DNA of 64,000 bases. It comes from Achromobacter deleyi (GTDB taxonomy: Bacteria > Pseudomonadota > Gammaproteobacteria > Burkholderiales > Burkholderiaceae_B). The stretch covers positions 6,200,001 to 6,264,000 of the forward strand of contig NZ_CP065997.1 in the NCBI RefSeq assembly GCF_016127315.1. Reading direction: 5' to 3'. The translations under genes and the position numbers were made by a program. Positions 53,775 through 62,036 of this stretch are shown in pieces (the first letter of the stretch is position 1; every line of letters starts with the position of its first letter). The notes beneath the pieces are model-generated. The model did not search any database. It was given only the letters and a program-made list of their open reading frames with translations, and had not been told where the DNA came from.

Positions 53775-54494
53775 TCAACCGACGGCTTCGGTGTCCGGTT
53801 CGGTCACCACCGCGCGCGGCCAGGCCTGCAGCGTTTCCAGGTCGAGGAAGGTGAAGTAGCCGTCCTTCCAGCCCTCGGTATCGATGTGATAGACGTTGCC
53901 CAGCGCCAGCGGCGCGGCCACGGGCGTGTGGCCCGCCACCACGGCGCGCACGCCGCGCACCCCGGTGCGGTCCAATTGCCGCAGCCGCTCGCGCGACCAC
54001 TGGCAGGCCGCGCTGGTGCGCTTGTAGCGGTCCTGCAACGCCGATTCCAGGCGCGGCCAGAACAGCACCGGGCAGTCCGCGTGCAGCAGCCCCACCGGGC
54101 CGGACGAGGTTTCCACCTCGATCGCGATGGGCAGTTGCCCGAAGGCCTCGGCGTAGACCTGCTGGCGGTCGGCCGGCAGGTCCAGGAACCAGCCGCCGCC
54201 GTAGCCGCGCCAGTTCACCACGTCCACCTGCCCGGTGCGCACGTGGCGCACGGCGTAGTCCTCGTGGTTGCCCTGCACCGCGAAGAACCAGGGCTGCGCC
54301 AGCCATTCCAGCGCGGCCTCGCTCTCCGGCCCCCGGTCGACCAGGTCGCCGACGGAAAACAGCCGGTCGCGGCTGGCATCGAACCCCATCCGCCCCAGGC
54401 TGTCCTGCAGGCGGGTAAAACAGCCGTGCACGTCGCCCACCGCGAAATCGCGGCCCTGCTCGTTGCGCGGTACTTTCAGAAAACGTTGCTGCAT
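53775..54494 (-). CDS. Metallophosphoesterase (PrpA/ApaH-like phosphatase)
   Basis: This 239-residue enzyme has the four metal motifs in order: GDVHG, GDLVDRG, GNHE and AGHTPV. They match small bacterial PPP-type Ser/Thr phosphatases (PrpA/PphA) and the ApaH fold. The active-site region VGLLHADCPVLFW contains the usual His. It acts in the cytoplasm on phosphoproteins or dinucleotides. It faces the receptor gene and is not clearly part of the iron operon. Confidence 0.85.
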   Translation of the reverse strand: MQQRFLKVPRNEQGRDFAVGDVHGCFTRLQDSLGRMGFDASRDRLFSVGDLVDRGPESEAALEWLAQPWFFAVQGNHEDYAVRHVRTGQVDVVNWRGYGGGWFLDLPADRQQVYAEAFGQLPIAIEVETSSGPVGLLHADCPVLFWPRLESALQDRYKRTSAACQWSRERLRQLDRTGVRGVRAVVAGHTPVAAPLALGNVYHIDTEGWKDGYFTFLDLETLQAWPRAVVTEPDTEAVG

Positions 54495-54596
54495 GATGAT
54501 CCAGCCCGCCCAATCGGGCCCATGTTTCTTTTTAACCCGCTTTCATCAGTCCCCGATTACACCGGGCTTTCACGCGTCTTCCACATATTGCGTTAC

Positions 54597-54615
54597 GAGA
54601 ATAGCTATTATTCGT
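54597..54615 (+). promoter_or_regulatory. Candidate Fur site before the PepSY operon
   Basis: Read on the minus strand, the 19-mer matches GATAATGATAATCATTATC at 11 of 19 positions by my count; it contains the perfect palindrome AATAGCTATT. GTGATAATG follows directly. It sits 66 bases before the PepSY gene, inside an AT-rich region. Confidence 0.5.
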
Positions 54616-54680
54616 GATAATGTTCCGTCTTTCCCAAAATCCAACTTGAAGGGGGCCGCGCGAGCCGCCCCGCCGTCGCC

Positions 54681-55853
54681 ATGACCGCCGCCTCCACCAT
54701 CAAAACCTGGTACCTGGTCCACAAGTGGACCAGTCTGGTCTGTACGATCTTCCTGCTCATCATCTGCCTGACCGGGCTGCCCTTGGTGTTCCACCACGAG
54801 ATCGAACACTGGCTCGACGACGGCAAGCCGCTGTCCGACGTGCCCGCCTCGACGCCTCCGGCCAATCTCGACAAGCTGATCGACACCGCCAAATCCATGT
54901 ATCCGGGCGAAGTCGTCGACTATCTCTTCTTCGACCCCGATGAGCCCCAGGTCTACGTCGGCATGGCCAAGAAGCCGGGCGACGGCCCGATATCCGGCCA
55001 CGCCGTGCGCATGGACGGCCGTACCGGCGACGTCCTGCTGGACGGCCCGCCATACAGCCAGGACAAGTTCTCCTTCATGGGCATCATGCTGGCCTTGCAC
55101 GTCGACCTGTTCGCGGACCTGCCCGGTGAACTGTTCCTCGGCTTCATGGGCCTGCTGTTCTGCATCGCCATCGTCTCGGGCGTGGTGCTCTACGGCCCCT
55201 TCATGAAGAAGCTGGAATTCGGCACCGTGCGCGCCGGCCGCTCGACCCGCCTGAAGTGGCTCGACCTGCACAACCTGCTCGGCATCGTCACCCTGGTGTG
55301 GGCCTTCGTGGTCGGCTTCACCGGCGTCATCAACGAGCTGTCCACGCCGCTGTTCCGGCTGTGGCAATCGACCGAACTCGCGAGCATCCTGGAACCCTAC
55401 AAGGGCCAGGGCGTGCCGGCCGAGCTGTCGTCGGCCCAGGCCGCGGCCGACACCGCGCGCAAAGCCCTGCCGGGCAACCAGGTGTCGTTCATCGCCTTCC
55501 CCGGCAACGCCTTCGGCAGCCCGCACCACTACATCAGCTGGATGCGCGGCGACACGCCGCTGACCTCCAAGATGAACACGCCGGTCCTGATCGACGGCCG
55601 CAGCGGCGAACTGACCACCATCGCGAAAATGCCGTGGTACCTGACCGCGCTGGAACTGTCGCGTCCGCTGCACTTCGGCGACTACGGCGGCCTGCCGCTG
55701 AAGATCATCTGGGCCGTGCTCGACCTGATCACCATCGTGGTGCTGGTCAGCGGCCTCTACCTGTGGCTGGCCCGCCGCCGCGCCACCGAAGCCCGCATCG
55801 CCGAACTGGTGCGCAAGCACCAGGCCGCCGCCCCGCAACGGAGCCCCGCATGA
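54681..55853 (+). CDS. PepSY-associated membrane protein, possible ferrisiderophore reductase
   Basis: This 390-residue inner-membrane protein has four helices and two PepSY domains. The first helix segment KTWYLVHKWTSLVCTIFLL and the HEIEHWLDD motif are characteristic of PepSY_TM proteins; the last helix ends LYLWLARRR. Proteins of this type (FoxB/PiuB/FiuB-like) move electrons across the membrane to reduce ferric siderophores in the periplasm. The nearby siderophore receptor and the Fur-like site support this role, which is inference. A small membrane protein gene overlaps its stop. Confidence 0.82.
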   Translation: MTAASTIKTWYLVHKWTSLVCTIFLLIICLTGLPLVFHHEIEHWLDDGKPLSDVPASTPPANLDKLIDTAKSMYPGEVVDYLFFDPDEPQVYVGMAKKPGDGPISGHAVRMDGRTGDVLLDGPPYSQDKFSFMGIMLALHVDLFADLPGELFLGFMGLLFCIAIVSGVVLYGPFMKKLEFGTVRAGRSTRLKWLDLHNLLGIVTLVWAFVVGFTGVINELSTPLFRLWQSTELASILEPYKGQGVPAELSSAQAAADTARKALPGNQVSFIAFPGNAFGSPHHYISWMRGDTPLTSKMNTPVLIDGRSGELTTIAKMPWYLTALELSRPLHFGDYGGLPLKIIWAVLDLITIVVLVSGLYLWLARRRATEARIAELVRKHQAAAPQRSPA

Positions 55854-56047
55854 GCAAGAAATCCTCGCGCGGCTTCCTGTTTGTCTGGGGCGTGCCGATC
55901 CTGCTGGGCGTGCTCAGCATCTTCGGCCTGCTGGCCGCGCTGCTGGGCACCGGCGGCTGGCACTGGGCCTCGTGGACGGCGCTGACCATCCTGCTGGTGG
56001 TCATCGTGCGCTACTGGTGCTTCCCGCCCAGACAGCCCGAGGCATAA
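55850..56047 (+). CDS. Small membrane protein coupled to the PepSY protein
   Basis: This 65-residue protein has two membrane helices (FLFVWGVPILLGVLSIFGLL and WTALTILLVVIVRYWCF) with a positively charged start and a short tail. It starts in the ATGA overlap with the PepSY gene, so it is translationally coupled. I know no function; small partner proteins next to PepSY reductases are common in this group. Confidence 0.8.
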   Translation: MSKKSSRGFLFVWGVPILLGVLSIFGLLAALLGTGGWHWASWTALTILLVVIVRYWCFPPRQPEA

Positions 56048-56077
56048 CGGGGCGGCGGCCCGCGGCCGCCGCGCGCC

Positions 56078-56905
56078 TCACTTGCCGAACTTCTCCGGAT
56101 CGGGGCCCAGGCGGGCCCCTTCCTTGATGGCGTCGATCGCCGCCATCTCCGCGCCCGACAGCTCGAAATCGAACACGTCGATGTTCTCGCGGATGCGCGC
56201 TGGCGTCACCGACTTCGGAATCACGATCAGGCCGTGCTGCAGATGCCAGCGCAGCGTCACCTGGGCCGGCGACTTGCCGTGCTTGCGCGCCAGGTCCACG
56301 ATCGTCTTGTCCTTGGTGACCGCGCCCTGCGCCAGCGGGCTCCACGACTCGGTGGCGATGCCATGCTTGTCATGGAACGCGCGCAATTCGCGCTGCGCGA
56401 AACCGGGGTGCAGTTCGATCTGGTTCACCGCCGGCGTCACGCCGGTGGCGTCGATCAGGCGCTCGAGGTTGGCCTGCGTGAAGTTGGACACGCCGATCGA
56501 ACGCGCGCGGCCATCCTCTTTCATCTCGATCATCGCGCGCCAGGCGTCGACGAACTTCTCGCTGCCCGCCACCGGCCAGTGGATCAGGTACAGATCCACA
56601 TAGGCCAGGCCCAGCTTTTCCAGGCTCTCGTTCATGGCCTCGTGGGCCGAATCGAAGCCATGCCTGTCGTTCCACAGCTTGGTCGTGACAAACAGATCCT
56701 TGCGCGCCACGCCTGCCGCGCGCAGGCCGGCGCCGACGCCGGATTCGTTGCCATAGATCGCGGCGGTGTCCACCGAACGGTAGCCCGCCGCCAACGCCTC
56801 CTTGACGCTGGCGGCGGCCTGGTCGTCCGGCACCTGCCAGACGCCCAGGCCCAATTGCGGAATCTTGCTGCCGTCGTTCAGTTTGACTGTGGGTACCTTC
56901 GCCAT
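56078..56905 (-). CDS. Aldo/keto reductase (DkgA-like)
   Basis: NAD(P)H-dependent carbonyl reductase of 275 residues with a TIM barrel. The catalytic tetrad is visible: DTAAIYGNE (Asp, Tyr), VTTKLWND (Lys), and LIHWPV (His). The C-terminal cofactor signature IPKSVTPARIRENIDVFDF is the K-S-x-x-x-x-R-x-x-x-N/E pattern of AKR5-type enzymes. GGAGGG lies before ATG 56905. It probably reduces 2,5-diketogluconate-like or methylglyoxal substrates; the substrate is inference. Confidence 0.9.
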   Translation of the reverse strand: MAKVPTVKLNDGSKIPQLGLGVWQVPDDQAAASVKEALAAGYRSVDTAAIYGNESGVGAGLRAAGVARKDLFVTTKLWNDRHGFDSAHEAMNESLEKLGLAYVDLYLIHWPVAGSEKFVDAWRAMIEMKEDGRARSIGVSNFTQANLERLIDATGVTPAVNQIELHPGFAQRELRAFHDKHGIATESWSPLAQGAVTKDKTIVDLARKHGKSPAQVTLRWHLQHGLIVIPKSVTPARIRENIDVFDFELSGAEMAAIDAIKEGARLGPDPEKFGK

Positions 56906-57186
56906 ATGACCCTCCGAAACTTGCAACGCAACACTTGCACGGCGAAAACGCGCCAGGTCGCGCGACCAGGAATGCTGCCGGGCGTACGCCTGGTCGACAG
57001 TGGATGATGGGCCCGCCCTGCTGCGCCCGCATACGAAAACCGGATGGAAAACCCCCGGGAGCGGCCAGCGCGCGGCCCATCCGTCCCAGGGGTTTTCAGT
57101 TAAATAATAGCGCCGGTGCCGGATAATCGCCTCCATACCCGGCCCGCGCCCCGCGCCGGCCCACGCCATTTGCCCTTGCCGCCCCT

Positions 57187-58989
57187 ATGACAACCCCTGA
57201 CTCCCGGACGCCCGGCCGTGGCGGTTTCGCCACGCTGCGCACCCTGTTCCCCTACCTCTGGCCGCCCGGCCAGACCGGCCTGAAGGTCCGCGTCGTCGCC
57301 GCCCTGCTGTGCCTGTTCGCCGCCAAGGCGGCCACCGTCTACGTGCCGCTGCTGTACAAGCACGCCATCGACGCCCTGGGCCAGGGCGCGCCCGGCAGCG
57401 TGACCGTGCCGCTGGGCCTGATTCTGGCCTATGGCAGCGCGCGCGTTCTGTCCCTGTTGTTTTCCGAATTGCGCGACGCCCTCTTCGCCCGCGTCGGCCA
57501 GCACGCCATCCGCTCGGTCGGCCTGCGCATCTTCCGCCACCTGCACGGCCTGGCGCTGCGCTTTCACCTGACGCGCCAGACCGGCGGCCTGACCCGCGCC
57601 ATCGAGCGCGGCACCAAGGGCATCCAGACGCTGCTGTCGTTCCTGCTGTTCAACATCCTGCCGACCTTCTTCGAGATCGGCCTGGTCTGCATCGTGCTGT
57701 GGCGCATGTTCGACGCCTGGCTGGCGCTGGCCACCGGCGCCACCGTGGTCCTGTACATGGCCTACACGCTGGCCGTCACCGAATGGCGCGCCAAGTTCCG
57801 CCGGCTGATGAACGAGACCGACTCCGAGGCCAACACCAAGGCCATCGAGAGCCTGCTGAACTACGAGACGGTCAAGTACTTCGGCAACGAGGAACACGAA
57901 GCGCGCCGCTACGACGCCTCGCTCACCCGCTACGAACGCGCCGCGGTGCGCAGCCAGGTCAGCCTGTCGATCCTCAACGTCGGCCAGGCCGTCATCATCT
58001 CCGCCGGCCTCACGCTGGTGATGTGGATGGCCGCCAACGGCATCGCCGAGGGCCGCTACACGCTGGGCGACTTCGTGCTGGTCAACACCTACCTGCTGCA
58101 GCTGTACTCGCCGCTCAGCTTTTTCGGCTTCATCTACCGCGAGATCAAGCAGGCCATGATCGACATGGAACGCATGTTCGAACTGCTGGGCCAGGACCGC
58201 GAAGTGGCCGACCGCCCCGGCGCGCAGCCACTGCGCGTCGACGGCGGCGCGGTCGAGTTCCGCGACGTGCGCTTCGGCTACGACGAACGGCGGCCCATCC
58301 TCAAGGACGTGAGCTTCACCCTGCCGGCCGGCAAGACCGTGGCCGTGGTCGGCACCTCGGGCGCGGGCAAGTCCACCATCGCGCGGCTGCTGTTCCGCTT
58401 CTACGACGCCGACGCCGGCGCCATCCTGGTCGACGGCCAGGACATCCGCGACGTCACCCAGGCCAGCCTGCGCGCCGCCATCGGCGTGGTGCCGCAGGAC
58501 ACCGTGCTGTTCAACGACACCATCCGCTACAACATCGGCTACGGCCGGCCCGGCGCCTCCGACGCCGAGATCGAGCAGGCCGCCCGGCTGGCGCACATCC
58601 ACGACCTGGTCATGGCCATGCCCGACGGCTACCAGACCATGGTGGGCGAGCGCGGCCTCAAGCTGTCCGGCGGCGAAAAGCAGCGCGTCGCCATCGCCCG
58701 CACCCTGCTCAAGGACCCGGCCATCTTCCTGTTCGACGAAGCCACCAGCGCGCTCGACACGCGCACCGAACGCGACATCCAGACCAACCTGCGCGAGGTC
58801 AGCCGCGGCCGCAGCACGCTCATCATCGCCCACCGCCTGTCCACCGTGGCCGACGCCGACGAGATCATCGTGCTGGAGGACGGCCGCATCGCCGAACGCG
58901 GCCGCCACACGTACCTGCTGGCCGCGGGCGGCCTGTATGCCGCGATGTGGGCGCGACAGCAGGAAAACACCGCCGCGCCGGCCGATTGA
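57187..58989 (+). CDS. Atm1-type ABC exporter
   Basis: This 600-residue half-transporter has a six-helix membrane domain (30-330) with the Atm1 signature NETDSEANTKAIESLLNYE and VKYFGNEEHE, followed by a nucleotide-binding domain: Walker A GTSGAGKST, signature LSGGEKQRVAIARTL, Walker B IFLFDEATSALDT, and His in IAHRLSTV. Bacterial Atm1 proteins export glutathione persulfides or metal-glutathione complexes in metal and sulfur homeostasis. A Rieske protein gene follows after 51 bases, probably in the same transcript. Confidence 0.9.
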   Translation: MTTPDSRTPGRGGFATLRTLFPYLWPPGQTGLKVRVVAALLCLFAAKAATVYVPLLYKHAIDALGQGAPGSVTVPLGLILAYGSARVLSLLFSELRDALFARVGQHAIRSVGLRIFRHLHGLALRFHLTRQTGGLTRAIERGTKGIQTLLSFLLFNILPTFFEIGLVCIVLWRMFDAWLALATGATVVLYMAYTLAVTEWRAKFRRLMNETDSEANTKAIESLLNYETVKYFGNEEHEARRYDASLTRYERAAVRSQVSLSILNVGQAVIISAGLTLVMWMAANGIAEGRYTLGDFVLVNTYLLQLYSPLSFFGFIYREIKQAMIDMERMFELLGQDREVADRPGAQPLRVDGGAVEFRDVRFGYDERRPILKDVSFTLPAGKTVAVVGTSGAGKSTIARLLFRFYDADAGAILVDGQDIRDVTQASLRAAIGVVPQDTVLFNDTIRYNIGYGRPGASDAEIEQAARLAHIHDLVMAMPDGYQTMVGERGLKLSGGEKQRVAIARTLLKDPAIFLFDEATSALDTRTERDIQTNLREVSRGRSTLIIAHRLSTVADADEIIVLEDGRIAERGRHTYLLAAGGLYAAMWARQQENTAAPAD

Positions 58990-59040
58990 CAAGCCCCGCC
59001 CCCTGACCCAAGATCGCACCCTTTGATTCCAAGGCCTTCC

Positions 59041-59421
59041 ATGCAGGATTCCCGTATCGCTCCCGAAGTCCGCGTCTGCGCCGCCACCGACCTGGTCAAT
59101 GGCGGGCTGGGCGTCAAAGTGCCGGTCTCCGACAGCGCGGGGCAGACCACGGCGTTCTTCGTGCGTTACCAGGACCAGGTCCATGGCTATCTGAATCGCT
59201 GCGCGCACGTGGGCGTCGAACTCGATTGGGAAGGCAGTTTCTTCACCCGCGCCGGCGACCTGATCATGTGCGCCCGCCACGGCGCCACCTACCAGCCCGA
59301 TACCGGCCTGTGCGTGGGCGGGCCCTGTAAGAACGGCCGCCTCACGGTGCTGACGGTGCAGGAGCGCGACGGCGCCGTCTACTGGCAGCCCAGCGGCAGG
59401 ATCCAGCCGCTGGCCGTCTGA
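59041..59421 (+). CDS. Stand-alone Rieske [2Fe-2S] protein
   Basis: This 126-residue soluble protein is a single Rieske domain. The two ligand pairs are CAH (in LNRCAHVGVELDW) and CARH (in LIMCARHGATYQ), spaced about 20 residues apart, giving the CXH-CX2H pattern. It may serve as an electron carrier or in iron-sulfur handling. It follows an Atm1-type exporter gene, which suggests a metal/sulfur theme. ATG 59041 is used; an in-frame start six codons upstream lacks a ribosome site. Its partner is unknown. Confidence 0.85.
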   Translation: MQDSRIAPEVRVCAATDLVNGGLGVKVPVSDSAGQTTAFFVRYQDQVHGYLNRCAHVGVELDWEGSFFTRAGDLIMCARHGATYQPDTGLCVGGPCKNGRLTVLTVQERDGAVYWQPSGRIQPLAV

Positions 59422-59425
59422 GGCC

Positions 59426-60412
59426 TCAGGCGCGGGCCGGTTCGGCCGCCTGCGCCGGCTCGGCGCGATCGGCATAGCGGCGCGCCAGCACCGCGCAGAC
59501 CATCAGCTGCATCTGGTGGAAGATCATCAGCGGCAGCACCACGATGCCCATCTGCGAGGTGCCGAACAGCACCGTGGCCAGCGGAATGCCGGACGCCAGC
59601 GACTTCTTCGACCCGCAGAACACCAGCGTGATCTCGTTTTCCTTGGACAGCCCGAGCTTGCGGCTGCCCCAGGTGGTGATCAGCAGCACCGCCCCCAGCA
59701 GCAGCGCATTGACCAGCACCATGGTCGCCAGGTCGATCGCCGGGAACGCGTGCCAGATGCCCTGCGCCACCGCTTCGCTGAACGCGGTATAGACCGCCAG
59801 CAGGATCGAGCTGCGATCCACCTTCGACAGGACGCGGCTGTTGCGCTGCGCCCAGGCGCCGATCCACGGCCGCAGCAGGCTGCCCAGCGCGAACGGCAGC
59901 AGCAATTGCAGCAGGATGCGGCCGGCGTCGGCCAGGCCATGGCCGCCCCCCTGGCGATGCAGCAGCACCGCCACCAGCAGCGGCGTCAGCACCGTGCCCA
60001 GCAGGTTCGAGGCGGTGGCCGCGCAGATGGCGCCCGGCACGTTGCCGCGCGCCATCGAGGTGAAGGCGATGGACGACTGCACCGTCGACGACAGCGTGCA
60101 CACGAAGATCACGCCCACCCACAGCGCCGGCGTCAGCAGGCCGGGAAAGGCGGCCCGCAGCGCCAGCCCCAGCGCCGGGAACAGGATGAACGTGCATCCC
60201 AGGATCAACGCATGCAGCCGCACGTCCTTGACGCCGGCCACGATCGCGTCGGTCGACAGGCGCGCGCCGTGCAGGAAAAACAGCAGCGAAATCGCCAGGT
60301 TGCTGGCCACCAGCATGAACGACGCGCCCTTGCCCACGGCGGGGAAAAAGCTGGCGAAGGCCACGGTGGCGATCAGGATGAGGGTGAACTGGTCGGGCAG
60401 GAAGCGGCGCAT
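59426..60412 (-). CDS. Bile acid:sodium symporter family (BASS/YfeH-like) transporter
   Basis: This 328-residue protein has about nine to ten helices with BASS features: LLFFLHGARLS, the crossover segment CTLSSTVQSSIAFTSMARGN (re-entrant substrate region) and GSKKSLASGIPLA near the end. YfeH-type members transport unknown organic anions with sodium or protons. It is divergent from a LysR gene, which likely controls it. The function is family-level only. Confidence 0.85.
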   Translation of the reverse strand: MRRFLPDQFTLILIATVAFASFFPAVGKGASFMLVASNLAISLLFFLHGARLSTDAIVAGVKDVRLHALILGCTFILFPALGLALRAAFPGLLTPALWVGVIFVCTLSSTVQSSIAFTSMARGNVPGAICAATASNLLGTVLTPLLVAVLLHRQGGGHGLADAGRILLQLLLPFALGSLLRPWIGAWAQRNSRVLSKVDRSSILLAVYTAFSEAVAQGIWHAFPAIDLATMVLVNALLLGAVLLITTWGSRKLGLSKENEITLVFCGSKKSLASGIPLATVLFGTSQMGIVVLPLMIFHQMQLMVCAVLARRYADRAEPAQAAEPARA

Positions 60413-60520
60413 GGCGAGGGGTTTCCAGGAAGGTCGCGGCCACTATAGGCGCGCCGCTTGCTATCGTGAAGACCACTGGTTACTGTAATTGCCATTGGAA
60501 TTCCCTATAAGCAGGCCGCC
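60413..60520. promoter_or_regulatory. Divergent BASS/LysR intergenic region
   Basis: It contains TTACTGTAA (60480-60488), a perfect 9-base dyad, and the flanking copies CCACTGG (60473-60479) and CCATTGG (60492-60498). It is the probable LysR operator and double promoter. Confidence 0.4.
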
Positions 60521-61363
60521 ATGCTCAATCCGCTCTGGCTCAAGACCTTCGCCGCGGCCGCCGCCTCGCCCAGCTTCAGCGAGGCCGCGCGCCGCCTGGG
60601 CCTGACCCAGCCCACCGTCAGCGAACACATCCGCCAGCTGGAACAGGCCCTGAACCGCCGCCTGTTCCTGCGCGACACCCACTCGCTGGCCCTGACCAGC
60701 GACGGCCGCAGCCTGCTGGTGCACGCCGAGATCATCCTCGATGCGCACGAGCGCGCCGAGCGGCTGTTCGACGCCCCGCGGCTGCGCGGCCGCGTGCGGC
60801 TCGGCACTTCCGACGACCTGGCGATGGGGCCGCTGCCCGACGTGCTGGCCGCGTTCCGCCAGGCGCATCCCGAAGTGGAGCTGGACATCACCATCGGCGT
60901 CACCAGCGACCTCTACCGCCTGCTCGACGACAATGGCCTGGACGTGATGATCGGCAAGCGCCGCCGTGGCGACCGCCGCGGCCAGACCTTGCACAAAGAG
61001 GCGTTGCTGTGGCGCGCCAAGGAAGGGCTGCGCCTGGCGCCCGACGCGCCGCTGCCGCTGATCCTGCTGCGCGAGCCGAGCGTCACCCGCACCCTGGCGC
61101 TGGATGCGCTGGCGCGTGCCGGCCGCAACTGGCAGATCGTCTGCACCAGCACCAGCTACGCCGGCTGCCAGGCGGCCGCCCGCGCCGGCCTGGGCATCAC
61201 CGTGCAGCCCTCGCACCTTTCCACCACCGGCCTGGCGGCGCCGGCCGGCGCGCTGGCCCTGCCGGCGCTGCCGCAGGTCGAATTCATCGTCATCTCGGCG
61301 CCCACGCCCAATCGGCCCACCCAGGCGCTGACCGAGATCCTGATGCGCAGCTCGCTGACCTGA
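60521..61363 (+). CDS. LysR-family transcriptional regulator
   Basis: This 280-residue LysR protein has its HTH in PSFSEAARRLGLTQPTVSEHIRQLE and an effector domain of the group that senses aromatic or amino-acid ligands (RVRLGTSDDLAMGPLPDVL). It is divergent from the BASS-family transporter gene, the most likely target. Candidate operator elements lie between the two. It ends before a hairpin shared with the convergent OsmC gene. Confidence 0.87.
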   Translation: MLNPLWLKTFAAAAASPSFSEAARRLGLTQPTVSEHIRQLEQALNRRLFLRDTHSLALTSDGRSLLVHAEIILDAHERAERLFDAPRLRGRVRLGTSDDLAMGPLPDVLAAFRQAHPEVELDITIGVTSDLYRLLDDNGLDVMIGKRRRGDRRGQTLHKEALLWRAKEGLRLAPDAPLPLILLREPSVTRTLALDALARAGRNWQIVCTSTSYAGCQAAARAGLGITVQPSHLSTTGLAAPAGALALPALPQVEFIVISAPTPNRPTQALTEILMRSSLT

Positions 61364-61370
61364 ACCCTTC

Positions 61371-61404
61371 CCCGTCGGCCAGGCGCGTCGGCCCGGCCGA
61401 CGGG
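61371..61404. terminator. Hairpin between convergent LysR and OsmC genes
   Basis: CCCGTCGGCC and GGCCGACGGG form a perfect 10-pair stem with a 14-base loop. It lies between converging genes and has no T-run; it is a candidate bidirectional terminator. Confidence 0.45.
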
Positions 61405-61436
61405 CCGCCCCGCGCAGCGCGCATGGCGGCCGCCGC

Positions 61437-61967
61437 TCACGCCCCCGGCCGCGTATGCCGCACGCTGCCTTCCAGCGGCTGCGGCTGCTTGAGCAGGTTG
61501 AGGATCGGGCACCACTGCTCCACCGCCTCGTGCACCGCCCGCACCGCCTGCGGGTCGGCAGGCGACACGATGTGCGCCGTATAGCGGATGTTGTGCGGGA
61601 AGAACGGCACTTTCTCGTAGCCCGGCTTGCCGCCGCGCGGATCCAGGTCGCCCTCGATCTCGACTTCCAGCGATTCCAGCGGCAATTCCAATTCGGCCGC
61701 CTTGATCAGGAAGATGTGCGTCAGGCAGCTGCCCAGCGATCCCAGCAGCAGTTCCGGCGAACTCGGTCCCAGGTCGTAGCCGGCGAAATCCGCCGGGCTG
61801 TCGCTCACCACCTGATGGTCGCGGATGCGGATGCGGCGCACGCCGCTGCGCCCCTCAGCGCTGACATGCGCGCGCAGCTTCACCGGCGTCACCGTGCCCG
61901 GATCGCGCGCATTGCGCGCCAGCACCGCCTCGCGCTTCTGGCCCAGGTATTCATTCAAGGTACTCAT
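61437..61967 (-). CDS. OsmC-family protein
   Basis: This 176-residue protein is an OsmC/Ohr-type fold. The helix with the first active Cys is SPELLLGSLGSCLTHIFL, and the second Cys lies in EQWCPILNLLK. The C-P pair and charged strand RIRDHQVVSDSPADFAG match OsmC peroxidase-like members that reduce organic hydroperoxides with thiols. It is a stand-alone gene between a LysR gene and the cytochrome fusion gene. Confidence 0.85.
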   Translation of the reverse strand: MSTLNEYLGQKREAVLARNARDPGTVTPVKLRAHVSAEGRSGVRRIRIRDHQVVSDSPADFAGYDLGPSSPELLLGSLGSCLTHIFLIKAAELELPLESLEVEIEGDLDPRGGKPGYEKVPFFPHNIRYTAHIVSPADPQAVRAVHEAVEQWCPILNLLKQPQPLEGSVRHTRPGA

Positions 61968-62036
61968 CTTGCCTGCCTCGCGTTTGTGAAAGGGAAAGGA
62001 AAAAAGTGCCCGGCCGCCACGCCGCGCGATGGCGTG

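Noticed and set aside
57008..57186. Metal-responsive operator before the Atm1-type gene
   Set aside because: The region has AT-rich bits (TAAATAATA) but no symmetric site that I could support.
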